64,000 nucleotides of DNA from Rhodococcus sp. KRD162. Its GTDB lineage: Bacteria > Actinomycetota > Actinomycetes > Mycobacteriales > Mycobacteriaceae. This document shows positions 57,907 to 64,000 of the stretch, in pieces (the stretch's first letter is position 1; every line of letters starts with the position of its first letter). The stretch covers positions 63,879 through 127,878 of the forward strand of contig NZ_JABFAU010000004.1 in NCBI RefSeq assembly GCF_017168335.1. Direction: 5' to 3'. A program made the position numbers and the translations under genes. Below the pieces are notes generated by a model, which saw nothing but the letters and a program-made list of their open reading frames with translations, made no database searches and was not told the DNA's origin.

Positions 57907-58695
57907 ATGGTTCGTTTTCGCTCGATGACCATCGCACTCGCCGTCGTCGCCGCACTCGCGGGCTGTTCCAACTCGGGGACAGCCACGACCGCGGCTCCGT
58001 CGCCAACCTCCGATACGCAGGTCACAACCGAGCGCGCCGAGCCGACGACCACTTCCGCGTCCGCGACCTCCCATGCCGAGGAGCCATACGTTCTGGGCAG
58101 TACTCGGGTCACCGGATCAACCGAGCACGCGACCTACGATGTCGGTATTCCGCAGCTCAGTGGTGGGGATCCGGCCGTGACGGCCGAGTTCAACGAGTCG
58201 ATGCGAGCTGCGTTGCAGGATCAGATCGACGGACACCAAGGACTGGACTTCGCCCTCAGCGATGGCTACTCCTCGGGTGCGTCCCACATCGGCAGGCACG
58301 TGGTCAGCGTCGAACAGATCACCGATTGGATCGCAGTGCCACCCGGTGCTCATGGTGATTCGCTGATCGCGACCGTCACGATCGATACCGACACCGCCCA
58401 GCCGATCACACTCGGCGACGCCTTCACCGACCTCGACGCCGGCCTGTCACGGCTGTCCGAGCAAGCGGCGAAGATTCTTCCGAGTACCCGCGCGGGCGAG
58501 AGCTTCGAGCGCTCGGGCATCGAACCGACGGTGGCCAACTTCGCCAATTGGACGGCCTCCCCGGAAGGAATGAACATTCACTTCGGGGACTACCAGGTGG
58601 GGGCATACGGCATCGGGCTCATCACGATCACCGTCCCGTGGAACGCCTTGTCCGACGTCCTCGCTCCGGGGATGCAGGACGTGCTGAGCAGCTGA
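57907..58695 (+). CDS. DUF3298 (RsiV-like) lipoprotein
   Basis: 262 residues from ATG 57907 (MVRFRSMTIALAVVAALAGC), with lipobox Cys20. After a Ser/Thr-rich linker the domain reads VTAEFNESMRAALQDQIDGH, GRHVVSVEQITDWIAVPPGA, TIDTDTAQPITLGDAFTDLD and MNIHFGDYQVGAYGIGLITI. The last part (FGDYQVGAYGxG) is the DUF3298 pattern found in RsiV anti-sigma factors; a partner sigma factor is not encoded nearby. Probably an envelope protein binding a ligand. Confidence 0.75.
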   Translation: MVRFRSMTIALAVVAALAGCSNSGTATTAAPSPTSDTQVTTERAEPTTTSASATSHAEEPYVLGSTRVTGSTEHATYDVGIPQLSGGDPAVTAEFNESMRAALQDQIDGHQGLDFALSDGYSSGASHIGRHVVSVEQITDWIAVPPGAHGDSLIATVTIDTDTAQPITLGDAFTDLDAGLSRLSEQAAKILPSTRAGESFERSGIEPTVANFANWTASPEGMNIHFGDYQVGAYGIGLITITVPWNALSDVLAPGMQDVLSS

Positions 58696-58725
58696 CCCGG
58701 TCACCGCAGATGCGAGCATGGACCG

Positions 58726-59655
58726 ATGATGATTCGCGCAGGCGTGCTGGATGTGGCCTTCGATCGCCTCGGTGATCCGTCCGGTCGGTCCGTGGTGCTG
58801 CTGCACGGCTTTCCGTACGACCCGCGTTGCTACGACGATGTCGCACGGCTGCTGAGTGCTTCCGGCTACGACGTGGTGGTGCCGTACCTGCGCGGCTTCG
58901 GGCCGACTCGATTCGTCGATGCGAAGACGATGCGGTCGGGCGAGCAAGCGGCGATCGCGCACGATCTGAAAGAGCTGATCCTGGGGCTGAAACTCGATCG
59001 GCCTCTCGTTGCGGGCTACGACTGGGGTGGGCGCGCGGCGTGCGGCGTCGCCGCGGTGTGGCCGGAGCTGGTATCCGGTCTGGTTTGCGTGTCCGGATAT
59101 CTGGTCCAGGACATCGCTGCCGCCGTGTCGACTACGGCACTGCCGCACCTCGAGAAGCGGTACTGGTACCAGTACTACCTGCACTCCGAGCGGGGCCGCG
59201 CCGGGCTCGCAGCCCACCGCGCAGAAATTGCTCAGACCCTGTGGACGGACTGGTCGCCCAGCTGGCGCTTCGGAGACTCCGAATTCGCAGCTACCGCACC
59301 CTCGTTCGACAACCCGGACTTCGTGGATGTGTCCGTGCACTCCTACCGACACCGGTACGGAATCGAGATGGGTGACCCTGCCTATGCCGCGACACAGACG
59401 TTGCTGGCAGAACAACCGAGGATCACGGTGCCCTCGGTCGTGATCGATCCGACCGAGGACACCGTCGCCGCGCTCTACGGCCGCCCGGACCATTCGGCCC
59501 ACTTCACGGATCTGATCGATGTTCGTGAACTCGATTGCGGCCACAACCCGCCCCAGGAGTTGCCGGGTTGGTTCGCCGACGCCGTCGTGACGCTGGGCGA
59601 TGCGATCCGGGATCGAGAAGGGCCGAGTAGAACGATCCCGAGTAGAACGATCTAG
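58726..59655 (+). CDS. Alpha/beta hydrolase, epoxide-hydrolase/dehalogenase-like
   Basis: 309 residues from ATG 58726 (or 58729). Alpha/beta fold: VVLLHGFPYDPRCYDDVARL (oxyanion hole His-Gly), GYDVVVPYLRGFGPTRF, and LVAGYDWGGRAACGVAAVWP. The nucleophile in GYDWGG is Asp, as in soluble epoxide hydrolases and haloalkane dehalogenases, and not Ser. The catalytic His fits DCGHNPPQE near the end. The C-terminus consists of a duplicated SRTIP/SRTI sequence from a 15-bp repeat (59624-59653). It overlaps the next gene on the other strand by four bases. Confidence 0.85.
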   Translation: MMIRAGVLDVAFDRLGDPSGRSVVLLHGFPYDPRCYDDVARLLSASGYDVVVPYLRGFGPTRFVDAKTMRSGEQAAIAHDLKELILGLKLDRPLVAGYDWGGRAACGVAAVWPELVSGLVCVSGYLVQDIAAAVSTTALPHLEKRYWYQYYLHSERGRAGLAAHRAEIAQTLWTDWSPSWRFGDSEFAATAPSFDNPDFVDVSVHSYRHRYGIEMGDPAYAATQTLLAEQPRITVPSVVIDPTEDTVAALYGRPDHSAHFTDLIDVRELDCGHNPPQELPGWFADAVVTLGDAIRDREGPSRTIPSRTI

Positions 59656-59975
59656 TCGACGGCGAGTTCGCCGAGTTCGTTCCAGTCGGTGCCCTCGACC
59701 TCTTGGCTGATGATCTTCGGCGTCTCCTGCAGGTACGGCGGGAGATCCTTCTGAGCCTGCTTGAAATGATCCGAATTCACATGGGCGGCACCGGCATCGG
59801 GATCCTTGAACGCCTCCACCAGGACGTACTCGGTCGGGTCGTCGAGGGTACGGGACCAGAAGTACCAGAGGCATCCCTCCTCGGCCTGGCATGCTTCGGT
59901 GAACTCGCGTGAGATCTCGGGCCAGTTGTCCGCATGCTCGGGCTTGACCTTGAACTTTGCGGTGATGAAGATCAA
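59652..59975 (-). CDS. Antibiotic-biosynthesis-monooxygenase (ABM) family protein
   Basis: 107 residues from ATG 59975. Dimeric alpha+beta ferredoxin-like fold: IFITAKFKVKPEHADNWPEI, EGCLWYFWSRTLDDPTEYVL with VEAFKDPDAGAAHVNSDHF, where the Tyr/His/Trp arrangement is that of quinol monooxygenase YgiN-like proteins. The tail (IISQEVEGTDWNEL) is acidic. Substrate unknown. Confidence 0.88.
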   Translation of the reverse strand: MIFITAKFKVKPEHADNWPEISREFTEACQAEEGCLWYFWSRTLDDPTEYVLVEAFKDPDAGAAHVNSDHFKQAQKDLPPYLQETPKIISQEVEGTDWNELGELAVD

Positions 59976-60069
59976 CGTTGCTCCTCGGTTGCTGGTGAAC
60001 GGTCCTGTGCGGTGTACCCGAATATGCCGATAGCACGCCTCTGCCAGCGCGATCGCCTACCCTCGGCCC

Positions 60070-61023
60070 ATGGCCAGCAGCTCACCTGCGATCGAGATTC
60101 CAGTGGGGGACCGCATGGTCCGCATCTCCAATCCCGACCGCGTGTACTTCCCCGTCAGTGGTGCCACCAAGCTGGATCTGGTGAACTACTACCTCAGCGT
60201 CGGAGACGGCATCGTGCGGGCGCTGCGGGAGCGGCCCTGCATGATGCATCGATTCCCCAAGGGCCTGGCGGGCGACAAAGTGCACCAGAAGCGGGTCCCT
60301 CATGGCGCGCCGCCGTGGCTCGAGACCGTCGAGGTGACGTTCCCGCGATACAACCGCACCGCCGACGAACTGTGTGTCACCGAGTTGGCGCACGTGGCCT
60401 GGGCTGTGCAGATGTCCACCGTCGAGTTCCATCCGTGGAACAGTCGCCGCGCCGATGTCGAGATGCCCGACGAGTGGCGCATCGACCTCGACCCGATGCC
60501 CGACTGCCCCTTCAATCGGGTCCGACGCGTGGCCGGGGTAGTGCAGGAAGTGCTGGGAGATCTCGGCGCGGTCGGCTGGCCGAAGACCTCCGGCGGACAC
60601 GGCCTGCATATCTACGTGCGCATCGAACCGGCCTACGGTTTCAAGGACTTACGCAGGGCTGCACTGGCTTTCGCGCGAGAAGTAGAACGACGAGCCCCCG
60701 AGGACGTGACCACCACCTGGTGGCGCAAGGACCGCGACCCGTCGACCCTGTTCGTGGACTACAACCAGAATGCCCGAGACCACACCATTGCCAGCGCCTA
60801 TTCGGTGCGGGGCAACCCGGAAGCGACCGTCTCGACGCCCATTTCGTGGGACGAGGTGCCGGACGTCGACCCGCGCGAGTTCACGATGTTCACGGTGCCG
60901 GCCAGATTCGCAGAACTGGGCGACCTGCATGCGGGCATCGACGATGCGGTGTTCGCCATCGACGAGCTACTCGACTGGGCGGAACGCGACGAGCATGAAG
61001 GGCTCACCGAGCCCGAGGAGTAG
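60070..61023 (+). CDS. Stand-alone LigD-type polymerase/primase domain protein (PolD-like)
   Basis: 317 residues from ATG 60070. Archaeo-eukaryotic primase fold of LigD: VRISNPDRVYFPVSGATKLD, MHRFPKGLAGDKVHQKRVP, PDEWRIDLDPMPDCPFN (the two catalytic Asp), KTSGGHGLHIYVRIE (template/NTP-binding Ser-Gly-Gly-His), and LFVDYNQNARDHTIASAYSV (third Asp). Ligase and Ku domains are absent. It resembles M. tuberculosis Rv3730c and M. smegmatis PolD1/2, which can do gap filling and ribonucleotide insertion in non-homologous end-joining. It is convergent with argG. Confidence 0.92.
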   Translation: MASSSPAIEIPVGDRMVRISNPDRVYFPVSGATKLDLVNYYLSVGDGIVRALRERPCMMHRFPKGLAGDKVHQKRVPHGAPPWLETVEVTFPRYNRTADELCVTELAHVAWAVQMSTVEFHPWNSRRADVEMPDEWRIDLDPMPDCPFNRVRRVAGVVQEVLGDLGAVGWPKTSGGHGLHIYVRIEPAYGFKDLRRAALAFAREVERRAPEDVTTTWWRKDRDPSTLFVDYNQNARDHTIASAYSVRGNPEATVSTPISWDEVPDVDPREFTMFTVPARFAELGDLHAGIDDAVFAIDELLDWAERDEHEGLTEPEE

Positions 61024-61081
61024 CCGAACTCGAAGTTATGGACGGAAATTAGCGAAAATCCGTCCACAAATTCGAGTTCGG
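61024..61081. terminator. Long imperfect hairpin between convergent PolD and argG genes
   Basis: Outer arms CCGAACTCGAA (61024-61034) and TTCGAGTTCGG (61071-61081) match perfectly, and the inner arms (61035-61046 with 61059-61070) match at 10 of 12, giving a 23-bp stem with loop AATTAGCGAAAA. The hairpin starts at the base after the PolD stop. No strong U-run, so a bidirectional terminator or a REP-like element. Confidence 0.6.
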
Positions 61082-61090
61082 CGGCGAAAA

Positions 61091-63233
<2,143 letters not shown>

Positions 63234-63310
63234 GCCTGGATCGTCCCCTTCGATGTGGTGTGGGTCAAGCCAGGTGTTGACGTGACGGGTGTCGTGCTTC
63301 ACACTATAAC

Positions 63311-63321
63311 CTGTCAGACAG
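63311..63321. promoter_or_regulatory. CTGTC-N-GACAG operator next to the aspA -10 box
   Basis: CTGTCAGACAG directly follows the -10-like TATAAC (63305-63310), so it covers the probable transcription start of aspA, a classic repressor position. It matches the TGT-N3-ACA-like core of FadR-family operators. A further half-site GGACAG is at 63324-63329. Confidence 0.75.
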
Positions 63322-63356
63322 CCGGACAGCTGGACACCCTCACTTAGGAGAGCACC

Positions 63357-64000
<644 letters not shown>

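Overview
The window looks like a chromosomal segment of a high-GC actinomycete of the order Mycobacteriales, most probably a Rhodococcus-type organism. The evidence is high GC with strong GC3, frequent GTG/TTG starts, an F420-dependent glucose-6-phosphate dehydrogenase with a Ddn-like F420 protein, a PknG-GlnH-GlnX locus, and a gene order (fgd, pta, ackA, pknG, glnH, glnX, nudix, thiE, thiO, thiS, thiG, M28 lipoprotein, thiD, xth, GNAT, def, DUF3263, LytR_C, sodC, GCS2 ligase, AAA+ ATPase, pssA, psd, groEL) that follows the M. tuberculosis fgd1-to-groEL2 segment. It is therefore mostly core chromosome, with small insertions such as an Mrp antiporter operon, an ABC exporter and a redox/signalling operon.

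Layout. 1-6.8 kb: an edge-truncated DUF222 (13E12-type) HNH-family gene and accessory genes (MDR reductase, terpene-cyclase-fold protein, map, GNAT, small membrane proteins). 6.8-11.8 kb: fgd, a Ddn-like protein, and the acetate-overflow pair pta-ackA. 11.8-17.4 kb: the amino-acid sensing module glnX-glnH-pknG and a Nudix protein with an extra nuclease-like C-terminal domain. 17.5-26.6 kb: membrane proteins, the thiamine block (thiE diverging from a TPP-riboswitch-led thiOSG, plus thiD), an ABC exporter, a secreted M28 peptidase and a class III cyclase. 26.9-34 kb: two tandem small GNATs, exonuclease III, deformylase, DUF3263, LytR_C protein, SodC and a GCS2 ligase. 34-40.4 kb: a six-gene Mrp/Mnh cation antiporter operon with A and B fused. 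40.6-47.6 kb: Nudix, PEP-mutase-like protein, a broken two-AAA-domain ATPase gene, pssA-psd, and stress/lipid-type membrane proteins.

48-51.8 kb holds a translationally coupled four-gene operon: a response-regulator/thioredoxin-reductase-like fusion, a cNMP-domain histidine kinase, a UBP-type zinc-finger protein and a DUF1801-like protein. It is the best candidate for an under-described system here. 51.9-55.2 kb: DJ-1/PfpI protein, DoxX with a divergent HxlR regulator, and a BCCT transporter. 55.6-57.4 kb: groEL with two tandem CIRCE operators and an intrinsic terminator. 57.4-64 kb: VOC, DUF3298-like lipoprotein, alpha/beta hydrolase, monooxygenase, stand-alone LigD-type polymerase domain, argG, a FadR-type regulator and a divergent aspA cut by the window end. 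The aspA promoter carries a palindrome that recurs at the start of the regulator gene.

Several non-coding signals are visible: a TPP riboswitch, two CIREs (CIRCE), a 16-bp perfect palindrome before the PEP-mutase-like gene, paired AGAGC-N3-GCTCT sites, several long hairpins between genes, and a 16-bp x3 tandem repeat. No tRNA, rRNA, CRISPR, insertion sequence or phage was recognised. Gene calls rest on reading translations and motifs, without database searches.
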